Position numbers and translations under genes: made by a program
Source of the DNA: Actinomadura citrea
GTDB taxonomy: Bacteria > Actinomycetota > Actinomycetes > Streptosporangiales > Streptosporangiaceae
Direction of reading: 5' to 3'
Length of the DNA stretch: 64,000 bases
NCBI RefSeq assembly: GCF_013409045.1
Contig: NZ_JACCBT010000001.1
Span: 2,852,001-2,916,000, forward strand
Notes under the pieces: model-generated
What the model was told of the DNA's origin: nothing
Seen by the model: only the letters and a program-made list of their open reading frames with translations
Databases searched by the model: none
Shown: positions 9,659-17,641 of the stretch, in pieces
Position numbering within the stretch: the stretch's first letter is position 1
Layout of the letters: each line of letters starts with the position of its first letter

Positions 9659-10237
9659 ATGTCCATTTCGTTGCAGAAGGGACAGAAGGTCTCGCTGGCC
9701 AAGCCGGGCGGTGGCACCCTGACCAGGGTCAAGATGGGCCTCGGCTGGGACGCCGTCGCCAAGAAGGGGCTGTTCGGCAAGGGCAAGCCCCAGTCCATCG
9801 ACCTGGACGCCTCGTGCCTGCTGTTCGACGCGTCCGGCAACCTCGCCGACCAGGTGTGGTTCCGGCAGCTGCGCAGCAAGGACGGCTCCGTCCAGCACAC
9901 CGGCGACAACCTGACCGGCGAGGGCGAGGGCGACGACGAGGTGATCAACGTCGACCTGCAGAGCGTCCCCTCGGGCGTCGCCCAGCTGGTGTTCACGGTC
10001 AACTCCTTCACCGGCCAGGACTTCTCCCAGATCGCCAACGCGTTCTGCCGGCTGGTGGACGAGAGCACCGGCCAGGAGATCGCGCGCTACGAACTGACCG
10101 GCGCCGGGCAGCACAACGCGCAGATCATGGCCAAGGTGTCGCGGGACGGGCAGGGCTGGTCGATGACGGCGATCGGGGCGACCGCGACCGGCCGCACGTT
10201 CCAGCACCTGCTCCCGGCCGTGGCGACGCACCTGTGA
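9659..10237 (+). CDS. TerD-family protein, divergent copy (TerZ/TerD-like)
   Basis: 192 residues, clearly TerD fold but less like copies 1 and 2. It has an inserted basic stretch (KKGLFGKGKPQ), keeps IDLDASCLLFD and the GEGEGDDE loop, and its end (GRTFQHLLPAVATHL) lacks the [10 protein letters not shown] motif. It follows the TerC-like gene with a GGAGGAG ribosome site. The family is certain; which TerD/TerZ/TerE subtype it represents is not decided here. Confidence 0.92.
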   Translation: MSISLQKGQKVSLAKPGGGTLTRVKMGLGWDAVAKKGLFGKGKPQSIDLDASCLLFDASGNLADQVWFRQLRSKDGSVQHTGDNLTGEGEGDDEVINVDLQSVPSGVAQLVFTVNSFTGQDFSQIANAFCRLVDESTGQEIARYELTGAGQHNAQIMAKVSRDGQGWSMTAIGATATGRTFQHLLPAVATHL

Positions 10238-10309
10238 TCCGGCGCGGCCCGTCCGCCCGGGGGCGACCCCCAGCGCTCCCCGTCGAGAGCACCGTCTGAC
10301 GAGGGGTAA

Positions 10310-11479
10310 ATGCGGCATTTCGACCATATCGACGCCGCGCGTCGCAAGCACCTGTTCTACCGGCATCCGCGCCCGTTCGGCCGGCACGACGATCGGGACG
10401 TGCTGGCGGTCGCGCTCGGCGCGACGCTGTACTGCCCGGCCACGCGCCCGGCCCTCGCCGCCGACATCGAGCGCGCGGCGCGGCGGGGCGTGATGAGCAT
10501 GGTGGTGTGCCTGGAGGACGCGATCGCCGACGACGAGGTCGAGGCAGGGGAGGCCAACCTCGTGGCGCACCTGCGGACGCTGCACGCCCGCTCCGGGACG
10601 CGCGGCGCGGAGGTCCCGCTGCTGTTCGTCCGCGTCCGCGACCCGGGGCAGATCGGTGACCTGGCCCGCCGGCTCGGCGACGCGGCGGAGCTCCTCACCG
10701 GGTTCGTGCTGCCGAAGTTCACGGCGTCCGGCGGTGGAGCGTTCCTGGACGCGCTGGAGGACGCGGCCGACCGCTCCGGGCTCCGGCTGCTGGCGATGCC
10801 GGTGATCGAGAGCCCGGAGGCCGTGTACGCCGAGACGCGCGCGGAGATGCTGCACGACGTGGCGCGGCTCCTCGCCAAGCACCGGTCGCGGATCCTCGCC
10901 GTCCGGCTGGGGGCGACCGACATGTCCGCCGCGTACGGGCTGCGGCGCCCGCCCGACCTGACGATCTACGACATCCGGCCCGTCGCGGGCGTGATCTGCG
11001 ACGTGGTCAACATCCTCGGCCGCGCCGACGGCACCGGCCACGTGGTGACCGGGCCCGTGTGGGAGTACTTCTCGCAGGGGGAGCGGATGTTCAAGCCGCA
11101 GCTGCGGCAGTCGCCGTTCGAGCGGCAGAGCGCCGCGCCGCTGCGGCAGCGGCTCATCACCGCCGACCTGGACGGGCTGATCCGCGAGGTGCACCTGGAC
11201 AAGGCGAACGGGCTCACCGGCAAGACCGTCATCCATCCCAGCCATGTGGCGGCCGTCCACGCCCTGTCGGTGGTGACGCACGAGGAGTACAGCGACGCGG
11301 CCGACATCCTGGGCGTCGCCGGGGGCGGTGCGATGGCCAGCTCGTACGCCAACAAGATGAACGAGGCCAAGCCGCACCGCGCGTGGGCGCAGCGGCTGAT
11401 GCTGCGCGCCCGGGTGTTCGGGGTGGCGGCGGAGGGCGTCACGTTCGTCGAGCTCCTGGAAGCGGCGGACAGCCGGTGA
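10310..11479 (+). CDS. HpcH/HpaI (CitE-like) aldolase/lyase of the Ter biosynthetic module
   Basis: 389-residue TIM-barrel lyase of the HpcH/HpaI/citrate-lyase-beta superfamily. Recognisable stretches are LYCPATRP near the N terminus, VVCLEDAIADDEV with acidic metal ligands, FVRVRDPGQ, and a late GKTVIHPSHVAAVHAL like the CitE ending. It should cleave or form a C-C bond on an acyl or sugar-derived substrate, but the substrate is unknown. It is the first of four genes linked by 4-nt overlaps with two phosphoribosyltransferases and a HAD phosphatase, so it is very likely part of one pathway. Confidence 0.86.
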   Translation: MRHFDHIDAARRKHLFYRHPRPFGRHDDRDVLAVALGATLYCPATRPALAADIERAARRGVMSMVVCLEDAIADDEVEAGEANLVAHLRTLHARSGTRGAEVPLLFVRVRDPGQIGDLARRLGDAAELLTGFVLPKFTASGGGAFLDALEDAADRSGLRLLAMPVIESPEAVYAETRAEMLHDVARLLAKHRSRILAVRLGATDMSAAYGLRRPPDLTIYDIRPVAGVICDVVNILGRADGTGHVVTGPVWEYFSQGERMFKPQLRQSPFERQSAAPLRQRLITADLDGLIREVHLDKANGLTGKTVIHPSHVAAVHALSVVTHEEYSDAADILGVAGGGAMASSYANKMNEAKPHRAWAQRLMLRARVFGVAAEGVTFVELLEAADSR

Positions 11480-12834
11480 CGGGTTCCTGGGTGGGGGCGC
11501 GGCTGGGCGTTCGCCTCGTCGACGGCGCGAGGCCTGCCGGCGCAGGGCTCTCGTCGCTCGTGGGGCTCGCCGTGCGCCGCAATCCGAAGCGCGCGCATCT
11601 GCTGGTGTCAGCGGTGCTGGGCAAGCACGTGCCGACCGACCCGCGCCTGGTCTACGGGTCGGGTCTGCTGCTGGGCGGGCTGGTGCGCGCGCGCCTGCGG
11701 GGTGACGAGCCGTCCCGTCCCGGTTCGCTTCTCTTGGACGGGCTGCGGGGCGAGCCGGACGCCGCCCCCGCACTGCGTGACTTCATGCGCGTTCCCCAGA
11801 ACCCCGTGGACGCGATCGTGCTGGGTTACGCCGAGACCGCGACGGCCTTGGGGCATTCGGTGGCGGATGCTCTCGGCGGTGCGTACTACCTGCACTCCAC
11901 GCGGCGTCCGGTTGAGGGGTTCGCCACCTACGGCGGATTCGAGGAAGAGCACAGCCACGCCACGAGCCATCTGCTGCTGCCCGCCGACACCGCGCCGCTC
12001 GACCGCGACGTACCGGTGGTCCTGGTGGACGACGAGCTCTCCACCGGCCGGACGGTGCTGAACACCATCGAAGCGCTGCATGCCGTTCGTCCCAGGAGCC
12101 ACTACGTGCTGGCGGCCCTGGTCGACTTGCGTGCCCCTGCCGACCGGGCCCGAATGGACGATCTCGCCGTCCGGCTGGGGACCCGCATAGACGCGGTGGC
12201 TCTGGCCGGGGGACGGGTCGAGCTTCCAGAAGGCATCCTTGAGGCGGGCAGGGCGCTCGTGGCCGGGATCTCGTCCCCGCACTTCACTCCCCAGGGGGAA
12301 CCGGCGTTCGCGGTTTCCCGGGTCGAGCTGGACTGGCCGGCTGCCGTACCGGACGGCGGGCGCCACGGGTTCCTGCCTGAGCACCGGACGCGGCTGGAGA
12401 AGGAACTGGCCCGGATGGGCGACGTCCTCGCGGCGAGTCTCGGAGAAGACGCCTCCCGCGTCCTCGTGCTCGGGTTCGAGGAGCTGATGTACGCGCCGTT
12501 GCGCCTCGCCGAGGCCCTCGCCGACGCCCGGCCGGACGTGGACGTCCGCTACTCCACGACGACGCGTTCCCCCGTGCTGGCCGTGGACGACCCCGGTTAC
12601 GCCATCAGAACCCGCCTGGTGTTCCCGTCCCATGACGACCCCGCCGACGGGCCGCGGGAGCGGTACGCCTACAACGTCGCCCCCGGGGCAGGGCAACGCC
12701 GCTTCGACAGGATCGTGTTCGTGGTGGACGACGTCGGCGACACCGCGGCGCTCGCCAACGGCCTGCTGGAACGGCTCCGCGCGCTCGCCCCCGTGACGGT
12801 CGCCGCCGTCCCGTCCCCCAGGAGGGCATCGTGA
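11476..12834 (+). CDS. Phosphoribosyltransferase with C-terminal TRSP domain
   Basis: 452 residues from GTG 11476, which overlaps the upstream stop by 4 nt. The N-terminal half is a PRTase with a clear PRPP-binding loop VVLVDDELSTGRT at residues 181-193. The C-terminal half matches the TRSP domain, with the literal T363-R-S-P366 motif in TTTRSPVL and an acidic FVVDDVGD strand end. Such proteins belong to Ter-associated operons proposed to build a nucleoside-like compound. The substrate base is unknown. Confidence 0.85.
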   Translation: MTGSWVGARLGVRLVDGARPAGAGLSSLVGLAVRRNPKRAHLLVSAVLGKHVPTDPRLVYGSGLLLGGLVRARLRGDEPSRPGSLLLDGLRGEPDAAPALRDFMRVPQNPVDAIVLGYAETATALGHSVADALGGAYYLHSTRRPVEGFATYGGFEEEHSHATSHLLLPADTAPLDRDVPVVLVDDELSTGRTVLNTIEALHAVRPRSHYVLAALVDLRAPADRARMDDLAVRLGTRIDAVALAGGRVELPEGILEAGRALVAGISSPHFTPQGEPAFAVSRVELDWPAAVPDGGRHGFLPEHRTRLEKELARMGDVLAASLGEDASRVLVLGFEELMYAPLRLAEALADARPDVDVRYSTTTRSPVLAVDDPGYAIRTRLVFPSHDDPADGPRERYAYNVAPGAGQRRFDRIVFVVDDVGDTAALANGLLERLRALAPVTVAAVPSPRRAS

Positions 12835-13943
12835 AGCCGCTGTACGGGCCCGCCTTCGGCAGCTACCCGCCGGAGGACGTCGCCTGGCTGCTCAAGGACC
12901 TCTCCCACGCGCGGCTCGAAGCGCCCACGGAGGAACGCGAGGCGGCGATCCAGTCGGGACGGGCGCACTACGCCGAGTCGCTCCCGGTCGAGTACCAGCC
13001 GGGTCCGGAGTACCGGCGGCTGTTCCACGACGCGCTGGAGGCGTCCGCCGAGCGGCTCGCCTACGCGACCGGGCTGGTCACCGAGATGATCCTCGCCGAG
13101 CGCGGCCCGGGCGCCGTCCTGGTGTCGCTGGCGCGGGCCGGAACGCCCGTCGGCATCCTGATGCGCCGCTGGGCACGGTACGCGCATGGCCTCGACGTCC
13201 CCCACTACGCGGTCAGCATCGTCCGCGGCCGGGGCATCGACACGGCCGCGCTGCGGTATCTCGCCGAGCACCATGACCCGGCGTCGGCGATGTTCGTGGA
13301 CGGCTGGACGGGCAAGGGCGCCATCACCAGGGAACTGACCGCCGCCCTGGCGGAACACCCGTTCCCGTCCGATCTCGCCGTGCTGGCGGACCCGGGGCGG
13401 TGCACGTCCCTGTACGGCACCCGGGACGACTTCCTGATCCCCTCCGCCTGCCTCAACTCGACCGTGTCGGGCCTGGTGAGCCGGACGGTCCTGAACGGCT
13501 CACTCATCGGGCCAGGCGACTTCCACGGCGCGAAGTTCTACGCCGACCTGGCCCCGGACGACGTCTCGGACGTCTTCCTCGACGCGGTCTGCGCGCGTTT
13601 CGGGCACGTGGCCGAACGCGTCGCGAAGGACCTGCCGGAGCTCCGCGCCGCCGACCGCGCGCCCGACTGGTCGGGATGGGAGGCCGTCCGGCGCATGGCC
13701 GAGGCGGAGGGCGTCGACGACCTGAACCTCGTCAAACCGGGGATCGGAGAGACGACGCGTGTGCTGCTGCGGCGCGTCCCGTGGAAGGTGCTCGTGCGGG
13801 CCGACGCCGGTCCGGAAGTGACCCACATCAGGCTTCTCGCCCGCGAACGCGGCGTGCCCGTCCACGAGGTCGAGCCCGGCCGCTTCCCCTACGCGTGCAT
13901 GGGGTTCATCCATCCCCGGTTCGGCAAGGGGGCCGCGCAGTGA
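12831..13943 (+). CDS. PRTase/PELOTA protein (StiP family)
   Basis: 370 residues, GTG start in a 4-nt overlap with the previous gene. The middle region is a second PRTase-like fold: GAVLVSLARAGTPVG, then a degenerate PRPP loop FVDGWTGKGAITREL near residues 155-169. The C-terminal ~80 residues (VRADAGPEVTHIRLLARERGVPVHEV) resemble the PELOTA/L7Ae RNA-binding fold. Databases often name this family cysteine protease StiP, but no protease motif is evident here. Context supports a nucleotide-processing role coupled to the neighbouring PRTase and phosphatase. Confidence 0.82.
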   Translation: MKPLYGPAFGSYPPEDVAWLLKDLSHARLEAPTEEREAAIQSGRAHYAESLPVEYQPGPEYRRLFHDALEASAERLAYATGLVTEMILAERGPGAVLVSLARAGTPVGILMRRWARYAHGLDVPHYAVSIVRGRGIDTAALRYLAEHHDPASAMFVDGWTGKGAITRELTAALAEHPFPSDLAVLADPGRCTSLYGTRDDFLIPSACLNSTVSGLVSRTVLNGSLIGPGDFHGAKFYADLAPDDVSDVFLDAVCARFGHVAERVAKDLPELRAADRAPDWSGWEAVRRMAEAEGVDDLNLVKPGIGETTRVLLRRVPWKVLVRADAGPEVTHIRLLARERGVPVHEVEPGRFPYACMGFIHPRFGKGAAQ

Positions 13944-14776
13944 CCGTCCTGGTGTGCTCCGACCTCGACCGCACGCTCATCTACTCGACCGCGGCCTTCG
14001 CCCTGGAAGGCCCGGACGAGACCATGCCGCGCCTCCTGTGCGTGGAGTTCTACCAGGGGGCGCCGCTCTCGTACATGACCGAAGCGTCCGCGCGGACACT
14101 GGAGGCACTCGCGACGGCTTCCACGTTCGTCCCTGCGACGACGCGCACCCCCGAGCAGTACCGGCGCGTCCACCTCCTGGAGAAGCCGCCCCCGTACGCC
14201 GTCTGCGCGAACGGGGGCCACATCCTCGTGGACGGCGACGAGGACCCGGACTGGGCGGCGGCCGTCCGCAGCCGGATCGCCGACGGATGCGCCCCGCTCA
14301 CCGACGTCCAGCAGCACCTCGCCCGCAACGGCGGCGACTTCGTCCTCAAGCGGCGCACCGCCTCCGACCTGTTCGCCTACACGGTGGTGGACCGGGCCGC
14401 GCTGCCGTCCGGCTGGGTCGAGGACCTCACCGGGTGGTGCGCGGAACGCGGCTGGCGGACGTCCCTCCAGGGCCGCAAGGTCTACTGCCTGCCCGCCGGC
14501 CTGACCAAGGCCGCCGCCGCCCGGGAGGTCGCCCGCCGCGCCGGCGCGTCCACCATGATCGCTGCCGGGGACGCGCTCCTGGACGCCGAACTGCTGGAGG
14601 CCGCCGACCTGTCCATCCGCCCCGCCCACGGGGAACTGCACGACACCGGCTGGACGGCACCGGCCACCGCCGTGACCGCCGCGCGGGGCGTCGCGGCCGG
14701 CGAGGAGATCGCGCACTGGCTCCTGGCCCGGGCCGCGGCACCGCAAATATTCACAGACCGATCTCCCGGTCGGTAG
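13940..14776 (+). CDS. HAD-family phosphatase of the Ter module
   Basis: 278 residues from GTG 13940, overlapping the previous gene by 4 nt. HAD motif I is SDLDRTLIYS with nucleophile D8 and acid D10; motif II is in VPATTRTPEQY; a basic KAAAAREVARR and motif IV IAAGDALLDAELL are present. It is expected to dephosphorylate a small phospho-sugar or nucleotide-like intermediate. It is the last gene of the four-gene coupled set; the next gene starts 97 nt later with its own ribosome site. Confidence 0.87.
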   Translation: MTVLVCSDLDRTLIYSTAAFALEGPDETMPRLLCVEFYQGAPLSYMTEASARTLEALATASTFVPATTRTPEQYRRVHLLEKPPPYAVCANGGHILVDGDEDPDWAAAVRSRIADGCAPLTDVQQHLARNGGDFVLKRRTASDLFAYTVVDRAALPSGWVEDLTGWCAERGWRTSLQGRKVYCLPAGLTKAAAAREVARRAGASTMIAAGDALLDAELLEAADLSIRPAHGELHDTGWTAPATAVTAARGVAAGEEIAHWLLARAAAPQIFTDRSPGR

Positions 14777-14873
14777 ACAACCGTCGCCGCCCCAGGGGTC
14801 GCCGTGACGGCGATCTGAGGCGACAATCAAGGATGCATCCTTCTCTCGCTCAGGAGGAGGTCACCTGGACCAC

Positions 14874-16193
14874 ATGAGCTCCCGTCTCACCGGCGACGAG
14901 ACCGCGCTGTGGAAGGCCGCGGCCCGGGCCCTCGACGCGAACTGGACGGGCAACGCCACCGCCGCCTCGCCCGGCCTCTACCCGCACCAGTGGAGCTGGG
15001 ACTCGGCCTTCATCAGCATGGGCCTGGCCCGCCACCGCCGCGACCGCGCCGAGGCCGAGCTGATCTCCCTGTTCCGCGGCCAGTGGGCGGACGGGATGCT
15101 GCCCCACATCGTGTTCAACACGCGCCTCGACCGGCACGCCTTCTTCCCCGGCCCCGAACTGTGGCGCAGCGACCGGCAGCCGGACGCCCCGCGCGGCGTG
15201 CACACCTCCGCCCTCACCCAGCCGCCGCTGCACGCCCTCAGCGCCCTGCGCCTGCACGAGTGCGCCGTCGACGGGGAGAGCAGCCGGGCGTTCCTCGCCC
15301 GCCTGTACCCGATGCTGACCGCCCAGCACCACTACCTGGCCGACTGCCGCGACCTGGACTCCAGCGGCCTCATCGCCATCTGCCACCCGTGGGAGTCGGG
15401 CCTCGACAACAGCCCCGCCTGGGACCGCCCGCTCGGCGCCCTCCCGCTTCCCCCGTCCTCCTACGCGCCCGGCCTGCGCCCCCACAGCCTGCCGACCGGC
15501 GAGGACTACGACCGCTACGTGCGACTCGTCGCGCTCATGCGGGAGGCCGCCTACAGGCCCGGCTACCTCCGCGACGCGCACCCGTTCGCGGTCGAGGACC
15601 CCCTCGTCAACGCCGTCTACCTCGCCTCCACGCACGCCCTCGCCGCCATCGCCGAGATCATCGGCGCCGACCCCGTCCCGCACCGCGAACGCGCCCAGCG
15701 CGTCCACGAGGCCGTCCTCGCCCGCCTCTGGGACGCCGAGACCGGGTGCTTCCGCGCCCGCGACCTGCGCGACGACCGCCTGCTGCCCGTCATCACCGCC
15801 GGCTCTTTCGGCCCGCTCCTCGACCCCGAACTGCCGGCCCCGATCGTCCGCAACCTCGTCGACCTGCTGCTGTCGGCCCGCTTCGCCGGCGCCGCCGGCT
15901 ACCCCGTCCCGACCTGCGACATCCAGGCGCCCGCCTTCGACCGCGCCGGCTACTGGCGCGGCCCCACCTGGATCAGCACCAACTGGCTCGTCTGGTACGG
16001 CGCCCTCACCCACGACCTGCCCGTCGTCGCCGACCTGCTCTACGGCTCCACCATGCGGCTCGTCCGCCAGTCCGGCTTCCGCGAGTTCTTCGACCCGTTC
16101 GACGGCACCGGCCGCGGCAGCCACGACTACGCCTGGTCGGCGGCCCTCGTCCTCGATCTTCTCGGGGCCCGCCGCGCCTCCCAGGCGGCCTGA
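14874..16193 (+). CDS. GH63/MGH-like (alpha/alpha)6 glycoside hydrolase
   Basis: 439 residues with no signal peptide, so probably cytoplasmic. It has hallmarks of mannosylglycerate-hydrolase-like GH63 proteins: QWSWDSAFISMGLARH near the N terminus, ADGMLPHIVFN, CHPWESGLDNSPAWDRP, YWRGPTWISTNWLVWYG, and a late FREFFDPFDGTGRGSHDYAWSAA. These surround the acid/base residues in the family. ATG 14874 is preceded by GGAGGAGG. It follows the Ter biosynthetic genes in the same direction; a link to that pathway is possible but not shown. The exact sugar substrate is not predictable. Confidence 0.85.
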   Translation: MSSRLTGDETALWKAAARALDANWTGNATAASPGLYPHQWSWDSAFISMGLARHRRDRAEAELISLFRGQWADGMLPHIVFNTRLDRHAFFPGPELWRSDRQPDAPRGVHTSALTQPPLHALSALRLHECAVDGESSRAFLARLYPMLTAQHHYLADCRDLDSSGLIAICHPWESGLDNSPAWDRPLGALPLPPSSYAPGLRPHSLPTGEDYDRYVRLVALMREAAYRPGYLRDAHPFAVEDPLVNAVYLASTHALAAIAEIIGADPVPHRERAQRVHEAVLARLWDAETGCFRARDLRDDRLLPVITAGSFGPLLDPELPAPIVRNLVDLLLSARFAGAAGYPVPTCDIQAPAFDRAGYWRGPTWISTNWLVWYGALTHDLPVVADLLYGSTMRLVRQSGFREFFDPFDGTGRGSHDYAWSAALVLDLLGARRASQAA

Positions 16194-16210
16194 TCGCCTA
16201 CCGTGGGGGC

Positions 16211-16705
16211 ATGCGCCTGAACCGGGGTCCCCTGCCCGCAGCGGTCCGCGCCGAACTCGCGCTGGAACGCGGCGAACGCGTCCTAGCGGCGGCCCCCACC
16301 CGCGGCGGTTCCCACGTCACCGCCACGCTCCTCGCCCTGCACGTGCCGACCCCCTCGGGCGGCTTCACCCGCATCCCCTGGGAACGCGTCGACCACGCCA
16401 CCTGGAAGGACGGCTGGCTGCACGTCAAGGAGACCTCCGGCGGCGCCGAGCACCACGTCCGGCTCACCGACCCCGGCTCGGTGCCCGAGACCGTCCGGGA
16501 GCGCGTCACCGCCACCATCGCCGTCACCCACCACGCCACCCTCCCCGGAGGCGGGAAGGTGCGCATCGCCGGCCGGCGCCCCGCAGCCGGCGGCGATGTG
16601 CGCTGGACGTTCGTCTTCGACGCCGGGCTCGACCCGTCCGACCCGGGCCTGCGGGCCCAGGCCGAACAGGTCCTCGAAGACCTGCGCCGTCAGACCGGCC
16701 TCTAG
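16211..16705 (+). CDS. Conserved actinobacterial hypothetical protein
   Basis: 164 residues, soluble, without a signal peptide or helices long enough for the membrane. The layout (RGERVLAAAPTRGGSHVTATLLALHVP, then IPWERVDHATWKDGWLHVKE) looks like a PH-like beta-rich domain found in many actinobacterial hypothetical proteins, but no function can be assigned. ATG 16211 is chosen. It is convergent with the next gene and shares 4 bp at the stop codons. Confidence 0.75.
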   Translation: MRLNRGPLPAAVRAELALERGERVLAAAPTRGGSHVTATLLALHVPTPSGGFTRIPWERVDHATWKDGWLHVKETSGGAEHHVRLTDPGSVPETVRERVTATIAVTHHATLPGGGKVRIAGRRPAAGGDVRWTFVFDAGLDPSDPGLRAQAEQVLEDLRRQTGL

Positions 16706-16974
16706 CCGGGGTAGACGGGCGGCTGCTCCTCCTCCTTGCGGCCCCCCGTCACCTGCTCGGGCACCCGGTCCTTCAGGTGCCCCGCCTTGTCCCGCGCGGC
16801 CCCGGCGAACGTCTCACCCTTCGACCGGATCTTCCCGGCGGCCTCCTGCACGTTCGGGTTCTCCGACACCTGCTTGGAGAGCTGCTTGATCTGCTCGTAC
16901 CGCTCACGCCCGGCCTTCGTCCCGAAGACGTAGCCGACCGCGGCGCCTGCCATGAACATCGTGCGAGCCTTCAT
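16702..16974 (-). CDS. YtxH-like small membrane-anchored stress protein
   Basis: 90 residues. A short hydrophobic N terminus (MFMAGAAVGYVFGTKAGRERY) is followed by a charged helical tail, the usual YtxH/DUF arrangement of small envelope stress proteins. ATG 16974 is preferred because AGGAG lies 7 nt upstream; a TTG two codons earlier abuts the ribosome site and is unlikely. Role unknown. Confidence 0.75.
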   Translation of the reverse strand: MKARTMFMAGAAVGYVFGTKAGRERYEQIKQLSKQVSENPNVQEAAGKIRSKGETFAGAARDKAGHLKDRVPEQVTGGRKEEEQPPVYPG

Positions 16975-17117
16975 GTCCAACTCCTACTGACGGCGGAATC
17001 GTGACACCCCCTATACCCGCCCTCGCCGCCTCAATCCCCGCGCATGCGCGAACAGCCCCGGACATGCGCTAACCTAGACGCGCCGCCAGGGGCCAACGAA
17101 CCCCGGTGGACGCACGA

Positions 17118-17190
17118 TCCCGCGTAGCTCAATCGGCAGAGCAGCCGGCTGTTAACCGGCAGGTTATTGGTTCGAGTCCAATCGCGGGAG
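17118..17190 (+). tRNA. tRNA-Asn (anticodon GTT)
   Basis: A complete cloverleaf is readable. The acceptor TCCCGCG pairs with CGCGGGA, the D stem is GCTC/GAGC, the anticodon stem GCCGG/CCGGC has loop CTGTTAA (anticodon GTT at 17151-17153), and the T stem ATTGG/CCAAT encloses TTCGAGT. The discriminator is G. CCA is not encoded. A decayed integrase lies immediately downstream, so this tRNA is a likely former attachment site. Confidence 0.95.
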
Positions 17191-17216
17191 CTTCCTTACC
17201 TTAGCGATACCCCAGA

Positions 17217-17249
17217 TCAGGCCCGTTCCCCCGAGGGAAGCGGGCCTGA
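17217..17249. terminator. Strong hairpin between tRNA-Asn and the integrase relic
   Basis: Inverted repeat TCAGGCCCGTTCCC / GGGAAGCGGGCCTGA with one bulged G and a 4-nt loop. It can serve as terminator for the tRNA transcript and for the opposing integrase remnant. Confidence 0.65.
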
Positions 17250-17480
17250 CCCGTCTAGTGAGTACCGAACCGTGTACCAGATGCCCTGGTCGGGGTTCGG
17301 GAAGATCAGGTCCATGGCCTGGGCGCCGTCCTGGATCACGGGCCGGATCTGCTGCCGCTACACCTTCTCCGTGACCTGCGTCCCACCGGCCTCAGCGGGG
17401 AACAGCAGCGCTTCCGGGTCGAGTGGTAGGGGGAACGCCCAGAGGTCCCGTAGGGCAGCTAGGGCGGTGACCACATAAGT
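17217..17480 (-). pseudogene. Decayed tyrosine recombinase (integrase), C-terminal fragment
   Basis: On the minus strand the frame reads ...TQVTEKV-stop-RQQIRPVIQDGAQAMDLIF PNPDQGIW, closely matching the C terminus of actinophage-type integrases, where TEKVYRHQIRPVIQ contains the catalytic Tyr. Here that Tyr codon is TAG (17358-17360) and the following His is Gln. The catalytic core upstream is missing: the fragment ends at a stop at 17481 after an unrelated-looking stretch, suggesting an internal deletion. It points toward tRNA-Asn 27 bp away, the classic geometry of an element integrated at a tRNA 3' end. Confidence 0.72.
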
Positions 17481-17641
17481 TCAGCGGGTCTAAGCGCTTT
17501 GGGTGTGCGTGAGGCCGCCGACGGGATCGGAGTCCGGCGGCGCGGCTCACCGGGCGCTGAGCGCGGAGGGTCGCGAAGCCGCCCATGTCTGGGCCGGCCT
17601 GGAAACGCCGGGGAAACACATTGGGAGCTTGGCTGCCTGCC

